Shown in pieces: positions 50,070-60,769 of a stretch of DNA of 64,000 bases. The stretch is from Vespa crabro. Taxonomy: Eukaryota > Arthropoda > Insecta > Hymenoptera > Vespidae. A program made the translations under genes and the position numbers. Positions within the stretch are counted from its first letter, which is position 1; each line of letters begins with the position of its first letter. The notes beneath the pieces were generated by a model that worked only from the letters and a program-made list of their open reading frames with translations, searched no databases and had not been told where the DNA came from. The stretch lies in assembly GCF_910589235.1 (NCBI RefSeq), contig NC_060964.1:5316492-5380491 (forward strand). Reading direction: 5' to 3'.

Positions 50070-50142
50070 TCTAAATACTTATGGAAGGACAATGGAGAAT
50101 CTGTCGAATTCCGGTGAAGACGACGAACCGGAAGAAGTCTTG
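50070..50142 (+). CDS. Candidate exon, protein not recognised
   Basis: A 73-base segment that behaves like a short exon. It follows a typical acceptor (TTCCAG ending at 50069, with pyrimidine-rich DNA about 15-35 bases upstream) and ends at a near-consensus donor, TTG|GTGAGT, at 50143. The open frame reads LNTYGRT and then MENLSNSGEDDEPEEVL. The ATG at 50092 has A at -3 and G at +4, so this could be either an internal exon (one split base, then 24 codons) or a first coding exon of 17 codons with 22 bases of 5' UTR. The frame has an in-frame TGA at 50056 upstream, which fits intron or leader. Unlike almost every other open frame here, the peptide is not derived from a repeat. It is acidic (ED-DEPEE) with no visible domain. 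An AAG-rich purine tract follows the donor. I cannot name the gene. A chance match of splice sites to a short frame is the main alternative. Confidence 0.4.
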
Positions 50143-50146
50143 GTGA

Positions 50147-50215
50147 GTTCGAAGAAGAAGAATAAAAAGAAAAAGAAAAGGAAGAAAAAGAAGAAGAAGA
50201 AGAAGAAGAAGAATT
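50147..50215. repeat. (AAG)n-rich purine tract
   Basis: AAG/AAAAG units ending in about nine clean AAG units, directly after the candidate donor at 50143. If the exon is real this is intronic. Confidence 0.93.
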
Positions 50216-51290
50216 ATTTGATCTCGAGGCGTGTCACGTATTCCCGATCGTTCTTCTTCATTTTTCTTTTCCTATCTTCGTTCCTCTTTCTCTTTTCTCA
50301 TCGTCTCTTACATTAGACTAATCCTTAGACCGTGATCAACGAAAAACAATTTATCGACGATCGAACGTCGCGAATCGCATTGACACGCGACGATGAGTAT
50401 CGCGAACTCGTTAAGGCAACCAGTAAATACGTTCTACAGATAATGATCTTTCGAAGAATCGATCTTACGCTTACCAAGTATCATGATTCGCGGTAATCTT
50501 TGAATCGTATCCTGGGAAGGGATACGATGAAACACGCTAGGAATTCAAGATTTCAGATTTCTATTGAAATATATTTAAAAGATATGACATTTGGAACGAT
50601 CGACGAATATTATGATCTATAACTCGATGGATCATAATAAAAATATGAAATCAACGATCTTCATTAAAGAATTATCTCATTTGAAGGGATACGTTTAATC
50701 GAAAACGACCGACTTTCTATACTTATCTCTCGGTCACGATAAATATCGATCTTATAAATGGTCTATGTATAGAAGGAAGTAGAAACATCCACAGAGATCG
50801 TTTTACTATTTCAGTCTCGACTGATATCTCGACGTTAATAGTATTTTTTTTGTTCTTCTTCTTCTTCTTCTTTTTAAATTCAGTGACCTCTCCTATAGAC
50901 TTTCTCATCTAGATAACAATGTACCGCTAGAGCAAAGGTAACGTTACCTTATCTCAATATCGCTCGGATCACTATTATGGCTTCTCTCGTCACCGTTCGT
51001 GTTCACAATATATTCTTTATTTCTAACGTAGAAAACATTTCATATATACGAGTTATTTTTCATTATCTGTTATCGTTCATTTTTATCGATTTAATATTAC
51101 TTATGTGTTCCTTTTTTTCCTTTGAAATAATTTTACATTTTTTATTTAAATACTTTAGCTCAATATATTTCAAATGTTTTATTTCGAATATGAATCATCG
51201 TCTCCTATGTTACTTCTCTTCGAATTTTATATTTCTCACTTTCGAAACGTCGTTAAGATCGATAAAGGATACAAAGTGCTTCGTAACGTT
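50216..51290. other. A+T-rich non-coding segment
   Basis: No gene or complex island recognised. An (TTC)n stretch lies at 50854-50872. Confidence 0.6.
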
Positions 51291-51560
51291 TGACTGAAAT
51301 CGAGTGAAAAATGAATTGACGATGGCTGCATAGTTGATACCTGCCGACGTGCGCGCGACCATATTTTCCATCTATCTGACGGCGGCATGGCCCTCGCCTA
51401 TGACATTAAACCGCGGTCGCATTATTCAGATTGCACTTAATATGTTTACCAAATTGGGCGAGATTATATCAGCCACTTGTACGTGCATAATACCCGCCGC
51501 TCACGGCATGTGCACTACCCTTTGCAATTCTCCCTGTCTCCCTCTCTCGCTCTCATACTC
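51291..51560. promoter_or_regulatory. Complex G+C-richer island, possible conserved element
   Basis: Non-repetitive, G+C close to one half by eye. It contains a forkhead-like TGTTTAC, TTGCACTTAA, CGCATTATTCA and GCATAATACCC words. One + strand frame stays open through it but begins at a TTG directly after a stop. I favour conserved non-coding DNA over coding. Confidence 0.35.
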
Positions 51561-51824
51561 TCTATCACATTTAGTTCGCGTACAGACACACGTAAAGCAG
51601 GAGATTCGTAGTTGTCGTACACGTAGGTAGCGGAAGAGTATGTTCACGAATCATATAGCGAGAGAGAAAGGGAGAGAGAGAGAGAAAATGGTATCAGCCC
51701 ACGGATATCGCTAACGATTTGAGAGAAGGGGGAGAGGGAAGGTCCATGGCTTCCGCGATCGATATACATCGAAGGTGGGCGCGAGAGGTATTACGAGCGA
51801 CGTAAAACGTGACTTAATGCTCGG

Positions 51825-51882
51825 TAGCGCGATACTCGAGTTTGCCGGAGTCGCTAATACCGGCAATTAATTCGTCAGCGCG
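51825..51882. repeat. Local duplicated element, copy 1
   Basis: 58 bases beginning TAGCGC and ending in a 28-base core TAATACC...ATTAATTCGTCA...CGCG. Aligns without gaps to 52235-52292: about 42 of 58 positions agree, with 24 of 28 in the core. Confidence 0.8.
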
Positions 51883-51897
51883 TTGCACCTCACGTCG

Positions 51898-51898
51898 T

Positions 51899-51940
<42 letters not shown>

Positions 51941-51945
51941 AGATA
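51898..51945. repeat. (GA)n microsatellite
   Basis: About 15 GA units with flanking AGAAAGAG variants, sixteen bases after the duplicated element. Confidence 0.95.
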
Positions 51946-52234
51946 GATATCTCTCGATTTTCCTTTCGAACAATATAAACCGATACTCTCGGTTTATCGC
52001 TTACTTTACAATCAACGTTATTTTCGCAAATTTTCTAATTATCATTATCGCGTTTGCATTAAGCGAATCGATTCTCGATTAATGATAAAATGATCCAGGA
52101 GCCTTGGATGTGGTTATCGGAAGTACCGCCTTGGCGATCTTTTAAGCACCTTTCAATTCTTTAGCGAGATTATCTATATCGAAAGATTAAAATAACGCCG
52201 ACGTTGAACGCATCTCGACAGCAGCGGCAATTGA
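51946..52234. other. Spacer between the duplicated elements
   Basis: Complex A+T-leaning DNA without recognisable repeats or gene. The TTAGCGAGATTATC word and ACGTTGAACGCATCTCGACAGC segment resemble other complex islands in composition. Confidence 0.5.
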
Positions 52235-52292
52235 TAGCGCTATCCATCGGTTGACTGAAGCCAGTAATACCAACGATTAATTCGTCAACGCG
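52235..52292. repeat. Local duplicated element, copy 2
   Basis: Same orientation as copy 1, exactly 410 bases downstream. The core carries ATTAATTCGTCA, a homeodomain-like block, unchanged between copies. Confidence 0.8.
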
Positions 52293-52561
52293 AGGCGAGG
52301 TCAGTGATATCGTTTAGAGAAGGTTGGAAGCTCGCTTATTTGCCAGACTGCTATCTCTCTTTCTCTTCATCTCTTTATTCTGTACAGGGGCTCGTTATAG
52401 CTACAAAGTCGAGCACAGCCGGCGCGTAGAGTCGCTTCGTTAATCTTCTCATGAAACGTAGGAGACACCGAGCGAGAGTCGTTCTTTCCCTATCTCTCTA
52501 TATTTTTTTCCTCCGGCTATCCATGAGTTCTTCCTTTCCTTCTCAGCGAATCTCGCCTGTG

Positions 52562-52594
<33 letters not shown>

Positions 52595-53319
52595 ATGAGA
52601 ATGAGTAAGAAAGAGAAAGCAACTGTGATGCTACTGCTACGGTACCAAGTCCGACCGGGCAGAAAAGAGTGTAATTAACCGACAACGTGGCCGTGCTCCT
52701 TTTCTGGCAGGAAGTCATTATCCTCCGTCAATTCGTTACTCCCGCCCGGTAACGTTCAATTATGCTAATTCCAAGCCGGCCAAATATAATCGTTCGGGCG
52801 TCCGTTCGAATCGCGAACGCGCGAGAATCTCTCGCGAAGCTATTCTCCGTTCTCCTCAGATAATAAATATGGTACGGGGAACGAGCCGCTCGAGGCTCCC
52901 AATCAAGACGTCGTCGATCGTGCCAAGTAATACGTGCCTGTCGATCGTTCTACCAAACGAATGCCGACAGATCGAGCGCATTTAAATCAAAGAGACTAGA
53001 TTTACGAGGATGATGGTTACGCTTGTGAAATTCACCGTTCGATAGTAGTAAACCGATAAATCGATCGATCCCCCCTCTTGGAGAACTTATTAAGCGTGCG
53101 TATATCGATACTTCGAAGTCGTGTAAATCGTTTGTAATCGAAATATGCGGCAAACGTGTTGCTATTCATAATAATTCCCTTTTTATTTTGATATTGTCTA
53201 TCCAATTATATTCCTGAATTACTCCCCATAATTTTCTCTTTCCATACCTAAGATCTAACGAGTTTGGATTAATGATCGATCAGCTTGAATTCGGACGATC
53301 GAGAACAAAGTATTTAAGA

Positions 53320-53350
<31 letters not shown>

Positions 53351-54351
53351 TGCTTATTCGTCTTAAGAATTATCACTAATTACTATGGAGCTCGCTTAAT
53401 TACCGTCAGATGATCGCTTTTACGCTAACGAATCGCGTCGTTGTACGGTCAAGTAAACGGGCAGTTCATAGAATTCTATAAGGTACAATCGACGTAGGTA
53501 CTTGGATCGATCAAGAGAAATGAAGTGAAAGGGACCGGAGAGTTAAACGATTAAGGACAAAGGAGAGGACCAGTCCTCTTGATGACGAAGGGGTAGCCAA
53601 TAGAACGAAGGCGACAGCACGATCATTATATATAGAACAAACTAACGTTTGCCTTATGAAATGAAAAATATCTTTAAATGGAAAGAAAGAAGGAAGAAAA
53701 GGAAACGTTTGATGTTGCCCTTAAAATCTCCCGTTCCTTTTCCCTTTCTTTCGTCGTAACTTAGAAGATTGATCTATCCATCACTTGTAGTTCTCTTTTG
53801 AGCGTTACCTCTTCACTTCATCGAGTAAATCGACCGAACGCCACTACTATCGCTCCGTATCGTTCTCGAAGGTAGAAAGAATAATAATAATCGTCGAAAA
53901 ACGCAGCAATCGTCTATCGAGGGTCGAAGAGCGAGAAAGAAAAAGAAGAAGCGAGTCTCAAGCAGAGTTGGGTGCTACGCTGCCTTACCAAAGACGATTA
54001 TTTTCTCAAGAGAACGAGATCGAGAGTGGTCGAAGTTCTGCCCGTTCTCCTTCCTCATCCTGGCTCGAGTCATTGAGCACATATCTCACGTCGACCTCGA
54101 GTACCTCTACAAGTCGTACAACTTACCCCTTCTACTTCCACGGTACCTTTAGCTTCTATACCCTTTGACGTTGCTCTCGCAGCGTCAAAAAGTGCTTCGG
54201 TAGGAGAAAATAATTTGGCATTAAGCCGAAAGGCTATTCGACTCGAGAACTACAGCTTCCTTTGTACATTCGATCGGCCAGAAATACTCCTTTCTCCTCT
54301 CCCTCCCTCCCATCCCCCCGTCGTCTCTCTTATTCGCACTGTTACTCCACG
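52293..54351. other. Non-coding segment with a strong complex island at 52680-52960
   Basis: GA array at 52569-52594 and CT array at 53324-53350. 52680-52960 is complex and CpG-rich, with CAATTATGCTAATTCC and the perfect hairpin CGCGAGA-ATC-TCTCGCG at 52820-52836. No gene identified. Confidence 0.5.
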
Positions 54352-54383
<32 letters not shown>

Positions 54384-54470
54384 TTGGAAAAAAAAGAGAA
54401 AGGGAGTAAGGATTCCATTTTTTTTCCTCCTCCTCCTCCTCCTTCTCTTTGTCTTTTTCCATCTCTTTCT
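54352..54470. repeat. T-rich tract with (TCC)n
   Basis: CTTTTT units at 54352-54382, then T and (CTC)n at 54418-54445. Confidence 0.93.
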
Positions 54471-55440
54471 TGTGCCGAGTATACCCTGTCATGAAGCGCA
54501 GCCACCACTTGGATTTCCTCCAAGGCTCGTGTACCTTCTTTTCTTTTTTTTCTTTCTCTTATTTTTTGCTCAATTCTACCCTCCTTCTTCTTTATACGTA
54601 CCACCGATGCCAGACGCAGCGGCAAGCAATAGGAGAGACGGTGGTGGGTATCAACGACAGCGGCAGCATATCGCGGTGTCATTAGAATTCGATCAATTTT
54701 TCATTCAATTAGTACCGCCACGCCGACCTGCATAATGGGCACAGTAGGTCAATGCGTTCTCACGAGCAAAGCCAAATGTGAGATAGGTCAAGAACTGTTA
54801 CAGTTCGTTTGCGACCGGTTCTATTGTCCTCTGAACTGAAGTGGAAATAGCTGTGACTCGTTCGGAACCGTCACTAGTCGTCTGGTGAATTCGAGAACGT
54901 GTTCCTCTCTCTCTCTCTCTCTCTCCCTCTCTCTTTCTTTCTTTCTCCTCCTCCTCCTCCTACTTCTCCTCTCCGTCGCTCACTACTTGAATGTGACATT
55001 ACCGTCCAAGAGTATTTACACTAGGGAGACCCGATGAAGTTTAATCCTTTTCATTACTTCGTTTATGTGAAAAATAAAAAGGAAATGTGGAAAACAAAAC
55101 AAAACAAAAAAATAAACAAAAAACAAAAAAAAAAAAAAAGAAAAAGAAAAAATCGTGAAATGGTTTGCTTCAGAATTTTACAAGTGTCATTAACCTTAAC
55201 GAAAGCAATCTCTCGGGATCTATACCGAAAAAATTCGTCGAGCGAACGAGCAAAAGCGCTCTTGATAAAATTTCGCACGACGTTGAACGTTATTCGAGAC
55301 GAAAGGCATCGGCCGTCGTCGTAGAAATTACTTTTCGTTGGAAATTATCGTGGAAAAAGTGCGCTTATATACGTTCGGTGACGAGAAAAACGAAGAGAGT
55401 GTAGTAATAGAAAAAGAGACACGTATATACTAACGGTACG
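54471..55440. other. Non-coding segment
   Basis: CT/CTC-rich tract at 54905-54965 and A-rich tract at 55095-55152. 55174-55404 is an open + strand stretch following a CAG (see findings). 54600-54900 is complex. No gene can be supported. Confidence 0.45.
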
Positions 55441-55790
55441 ATGCTACTGCAAAATGACCGGAACACGCAGAGAAGCGTGAAGTAGAAGTGCCAACATCAG
55501 GGTGTCGTACGACCCTGTTGCAGCCGACCGAGCGTTATTGTGCTTGCTGTCGGAACGGAGAAAGTAAATCAATTAGTAACGCGGCAAAAAGGGACGTACG
55601 AAAATAAAGACGGACGAAGACAAAGGTCGAGATTTAACGGCGTAATGAATATTAGCCGTTAGCTGGCTGCCAGGAAGGAGGTTGGAACGTAGTGGTGGTT
55701 GTGCCACCACCTCTGATCTTAATTGAACTCTATTACGAGGATGCGCAAAATTGCCGGGACATATTGCCTGCGCGGTCTTTTGTAGAATCG
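55441..55790. promoter_or_regulatory. G+C-richer island with two hairpins
   Basis: Complex DNA with CAGGGT-GTCGTACG-ACCCTG at 55498-55517 (6-base arms with an overlapping palindrome GTCGTACGAC) and GTGGTGG-TTGTG-CCACCAC at 55692-55710 (7-base perfect stem). TAATGAATATTAG and TTAATTGAAC homeodomain-like words lie beside the second. A regulatory role is inferred. Confidence 0.35.
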
Positions 55791-55814
55791 CTGTGTGCAA
55801 AGAGAGATAAAAAG

Positions 55815-55815
<1 letters not shown>

Positions 55816-55847
<32 letters not shown>

Positions 55848-55961
55848 TGTGATGAAGAAAAAGAGGAGCTCGAGGAAGATCGAAAGTTCATAAACGCGAA
55901 GAAAAGAATATTCATCCGTCGTTATAATTCATGAATAACCGCTGAAGAGAGGGAAAGAGAT

Positions 55962-56004
<43 letters not shown>
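55816..56004. repeat. Two (GA)n arrays
   Basis: GA arrays at 55816-55848 and 55967-56004, with purine-rich DNA between. Confidence 0.95.
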
Positions 56005-56006
<2 letters not shown>

Positions 56007-56364
56007 TCTTTTTTTCTCATACGCCCACATTCATGAGTAAAGTCCAGAAGAATAGATATACGTATAAAGAGTACCCGGTAAGTCGTAAGCTGGCAGCTTA
56101 TCCGAAACGTGGATGGTTGCGTTTGCACGACCGCACGTGAAATAGTAAATTCCGAAGGAAATTGCCGGTTACGCGACGCGTGGTACAAGGATTGCTTGCG
56201 GCGTGCCACGAATCCGTACATCATTCTCACTCACTAGCTCACTTACTCACTCATTCTCCTTTCTCTCTCTCTTTCTCTCTATCTCTCTCTCGCTTATTCA
56301 CTCTATCTCCATCTCACCGACGTGCAATTTTCATCGTACACAAAAGCGCGGAGGATTCTCGGAG
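56005..56364. other. Non-coding segment
   Basis: Complex CpG-containing DNA at 56060-56215, then CT/CTCA-rich DNA to about 56320. No gene identified. Confidence 0.55.
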
Positions 56365-56440
56365 CGCCACTGCCGTCGCCACTGCCGTCGCCACTGCTGC
56401 CGACGCCGCGGTCGACGCCGCAGCCGACGCCACCACCGCG
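56365..56440. repeat. G+C-rich 12-base minisatellite
   Basis: GCCACTGCCGTC-type units repeated about three times, then decaying GCCGAC/GCCGCG units. The most G+C-rich repeat in the window. It reads as Ala-rich on the + strand, but no gene context supports coding. Confidence 0.88.
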
Positions 56441-58383
56441 TAAAAGTTACGGCGGACGATAATTTTCGTGGGGCGTGAAGAATACCTGCAGCGGCATGAG
56501 AGGGATGGAGGGCTGGAAGGACAACTAACGGGAGGTGGAGATAGGGGAATAGGAGGTTGATGCATTTTAACCACCGAGACCGAGTACGAACCCTTCTTTT
56601 TTTTACATTTATCTTCCTTTTCGGAGCTCGGTGTTACGGGTGGCAATGCTTGATAGCACTGCTAGCATTCGTAATGCTCGCATTTTCACGATATGTAATT
56701 GCCTGTGATTCTGCATTTAACGCATTCTAAGATAACTACATGTCAACGGTATCATTTGATAAAAGAATAAAAAAAAAAAAAAAAGAAAACTAGTGCAATT
56801 TCTGCAAATGTTTTATAAAGAATACGAATATGAAAAAAAGATCGATCAGAAGTTGAACCATTGAATAAGAATGGGTGTATATGTAATACCATCGATTTTG
56901 AGAAATAATAATGACAATTACATGAACATATAGTTGGAACTGTTAAAACAATACTCATATTTTAGTTCACCTTCGTGTTGACTTTCTCAATTTGACAATG
57001 TGATAAAGAAACTAAACTAAACGTTTTCTCGGAAGAGAAGTTCGTCAAAAAGCGTAATAGTCGATCGATGATAACAAGGTGCCGATAGTTTCGTAGAAAA
57101 CCAGTCCAGTTATCGTAGAGGCGATTTTGTAAGAGCCGCCGTCAGCGACAATTTGCCTTCGACTGGGTCCGTAAACGTTTCATGAGTGTGCAAGGAGAAA
57201 AAAATAAGGAAAGAAAATGCGAGTGACGTGTCGTCGACAGGGAGGATGTTTTACGAACGAAAATGAAGAACGTCGTTTTACGAGACCTCGTTATGAAAGT
57301 CACTAAACAAATTAGCTCTGTAAAAAGCAATCTAAAGTAAAGTGTTCGTCCATCGACGTTAGAATATCAACGGTACGGACTATCGAAGGGGTACCATTCA
57401 CTATGTACCCTTTTTGATTGAATTGCTTTCCCGCTTGCGATAAAAATCTTATTCGTCTTTGTATGCATATACTTTGATACTTTACGATGCAATACTATCA
57501 GTGATATCAGTATATTAATAGCTGTTATTTGAAGTCGATCCTATTAAAGAAAATTGCTTGCTATTTGAGTAACCTTTTCTACGGAAATAATAATCACCAT
57601 CGGCGGTTTTAATAATCGGCAGTGTCTGCACGCGACGTCAAAAAGCAAGCCGAAGGTAACTCTATACCCAGGACGCACCCATTTCCCGTTCAAACGGGCG
57701 AACCTTCGAAGAGCAATCTACCTTCCCTTTTTCTTTTTTTTCCTTCTTTTTTTTTTTCTTCTTTTTTTCTTTTTACCCTCTTTCTTCTTCATCATCATCG
57801 TTGATCTTTTTCTCTTTCTCTTCCGATCGTTTTCGTTCCCTTCCGACAAATCGCACAACTCGAGGTCCGTGTCTCTATGAATCACAGGCGAGAGTGGATT
57901 TCATGCTTTCGACGAGATAGACTTCGACTTCGGAAAAGGGAACGAGAGTCTCGTAAAGCCGGCGGCGCACCCTTTTCCTTCCGGGCCATTTCCAATCGCA
58001 GTTGTCGCTAAGCGAAAACATTTTGCGTCCTTAGACGTTGCAAGCCGCTACGCGAATGGAGCGAAGCGAACGATGATTCATCGCCTTAGCTTAGTTCGAA
58101 GTCGACGATTCAACCGATTAAGTCGTATACGAATTGAGAGAGAAAGAGAAGGAGAGAAAGAGAGAGTATTAACGTTCCTACACTGTAAACTCCCGTTTAC
58201 GAATTGCAAACGTAAAAGGGTCGTTAATCGAGATGAAAATTTCAAGTGGGCCTCGGTCATGGATACGTCTGCGTTTGTCAGGACGATAAATTCGATATTC
58301 ATAGATACAACGTTTACGTTCAGTTTTGCGTTACGCAAAATTACTTTGAATTTCATAAAGAAAAAAAGACACGAGAGACCAAT
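56441..58383. other. Non-coding segment
   Basis: 56630-56720 is complex and carries the alternating AATGCT/AGCATT cluster. 56760-57000 is A+T-rich. 57040-57380 and 57600-58070 are complex, the latter with a T-rich tract at 57727-57780. No gene identified. Confidence 0.5.
56645..56678. repeat. Alternating inverted hexamers AATGCT / AGCATT
   Basis: AATGCT at 56645-56650, AGCATT at 56664-56669 and AATGCT at 56673-56678. The last two form a perfect 6-base stem with loop CGT. GCATT follows at about 56680. Confidence 0.65.
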
Positions 58384-59727
58384 GAAAGAGAGAGAGAGAG
58401 AGAGAGAGAAGGACTTTGGGCAAAAATAAATCTCATCTCTCGCTTTTTCTACCACGGCAGTCTTTTCCCTCACATTATTTATAGAAGCCTATTTCCGAAT
58501 TAATATCGCGTCGCATCGGCACGGGTGGCCCATTGAAATCCTCTGATATACGGCACTGAGTATAGCAACGTATTATGACGGGATTCTTAAGGGACGACGA
58601 GAGGAACGACGATGGAGCGCGTTTTCGAATGCGACCCTGTCCGGGGACGTATTTTCTTTATGCGACGGAAACACCCGCCTTGAATGCCTCCTCTTCTCGC
58701 CTCTGTATGATCTAAGATACAACGAGAGAACGCAACCATTTTCTTTTCTTTCTCTTTCTCTCTTGCTTTCTGCTTACTTCCACCCTTCGTGATTCTAACG
58801 AATCTCGAGACTTTCGAAATAACAAGTGAAAGAAAGAGAAAATATAATGAAAAAAAGAGAATGAGAGAGAGAGAGAGAGAGAGAAAAAGAGAGAGAAAAA
58901 AAAAAGAGAGAAAGAGAGGAGGGTGTAATGGAGATAGAAATGGCGCCATCGTCGTCCTTCTCCGTGTAATTTGTTTGCGGCTAAACCATGAAAAGAGGGT
59001 GAAATCGAGCGCGCGTGCTCCCGGGAAAAGCCAGATGCGCGTCTACTTGAAATTTGAGAAAGCGTCCATTAGAAGTTGCTGGCGATGAAACGAGTAAGCG
59101 TGACAGGACAAACATTCCAGGTCCCTACATTCCTCCTACTTCCTATGCTATTAGAAGGAGAACGAACGTACGCTTTTCTTTCGGCGAAAAGACAAATCGT
59201 TTAATTGGAAGATTTATCGTGGTTTACTTAGCGGTATAGAACAATATTGGTATTACGATATTTCTGTATATAAACTGATGATGATAGGTGAACAAGAGTG
59301 ATGATGATGCAAGGGAAATTTGATAGCTGGAATCTAATTCTAAACATTGGGAACGTTAATTACATGAACAAAAAAACTTTGGAGATATACGATGGAAGGA
59401 TCATTTTCGTTAGAGAACGTATGCAATTAGTTATTGCACATAACAGATCAGCTCGCAGTAGAATATTTCGTTACAATTATGCGTCATAATTATACAACAG
59501 ATAACGCTCGGTACGTATCTACTGTATGTATATATTTTAGATACATATATACGAATATCGTGGAAATTCGAGGCAAAGCTCGATAGAGAAATAGAGAGGC
59601 CACGTGGGAGATGCAAGCGGAGAAATAGGATTTTCCGCAAGTGAGAGCCATGGAGGTAGACACGCTCAGAATTATTAGGAAGGGTGTACGAGAGCGCTCA
59701 TCTTCGACCACCCTCAGCTCTCGTAGC
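58384..59727. other. Non-coding segment
   Basis: GA arrays at 58384-58409 and 58862-58920; complex stretches at 58500-58720 and 58930-59200; A+T-rich from 59200. No gene identified. Confidence 0.55.
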
Positions 59728-59728
59728 A

Positions 59729-59782
<54 letters not shown>

Positions 59783-59790
59783 AAGAGAGA
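59728..59790. repeat. (GA)n microsatellite
   Basis: About 23 GA units, followed by GGAGAGAGAAAGAG variants. Confidence 0.96.
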
Positions 59791-60688
59791 AATATACGTG
59801 ACTGGACAGCAACTCGGATAATACCTACCGCGAAACGTGCCGCCTATTACCTAGATCTCTCGTCTCGATGTAAGAGAATGGGTAGTGAGAGAAACGCGTT
59901 GCATACGCATATGCAAGTATCGTACGTGCATCGCCGAAGAGGCGTTAAGTGCCCGGCATATTCTCGATGACCTGCGCGACGTCTCTGCATACGAAATGTC
60001 GAGCGAGTAAAATCATGAGCGGTAAACGACTCTAAGATTTCTCGATAATCATACTCGTGACATCGGTTCCCTCGATTATATCTTTATTGCCAAAAGAGAT
60101 AGAGACAGAGAGGAAGAGAGAGATACAGATATATGTATATATATATATATATATATAAATAGGGAGAGAGAGAGAGAGAGATAGAGAGAGAGAGATAGAG
60201 AACAACTAAATCATTCTCAGAGAACACGGTGTATCGTCAGACAAAGACAATATCCGTATAGATAGTAGGTCGACTAGATTGAACGTGGCTTCTCTACGAG
60301 TTCTGACGGGCAAGCGGACGAGTAGATACCTATAATGGAAGGAAAGGAGAAGCTTGAAGGATCAGTGCAGAACTCATGCTGTAGCCACGGAGTTATAGGA
60401 GGGTCCCGATTTCGGAAGACTCTTAATCAATCTTAAATGGACGGACAGAGGAACGGACCGCAGAACCCTGACTCGCAAATTAATTGTCCGCCTTGCTTGG
60501 TAGAATGTACCCTTCTCTTCTATAGATATCAGCCTTATGCATGCACGTTGCTATATAGTTTCAATGTCGAGGAATGAAGGAACGTAAGCTTGTAGATGTA
60601 AAGAGAGAAAGGGACATGAGAGAGGAAGAGAGGAAACGGTAGGAAGAGCGCGACTTGCCGCTACTCAACTTCAAACTCAGTCAGCCAA
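59791..60688. other. Non-coding segment
   Basis: CpG-containing complex DNA at 59800-60000, a (TA)n and (GA)n pair at 60133-60200, and ordinary DNA to 60660. No gene identified. Confidence 0.55.
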
Positions 60689-60747
<59 letters not shown>

Positions 60748-60769
60748 TCTCCTCCTCCTCCTCCTCCTC
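60689..60769. repeat. (CT)n-(CTC)n compound microsatellite
   Basis: About 27 CT units with one T insertion, then about seven CTC units. It produces Leu-Ser and Pro-run chance frames. Confidence 0.96.

Noticed and set aside
51334..51630. 98-codon + strand frame across the 51.3-51.6 kb island
   Set aside because: It begins at a TTG directly after a TAG and runs into a CT repeat. The island is better read as non-coding regulatory DNA.
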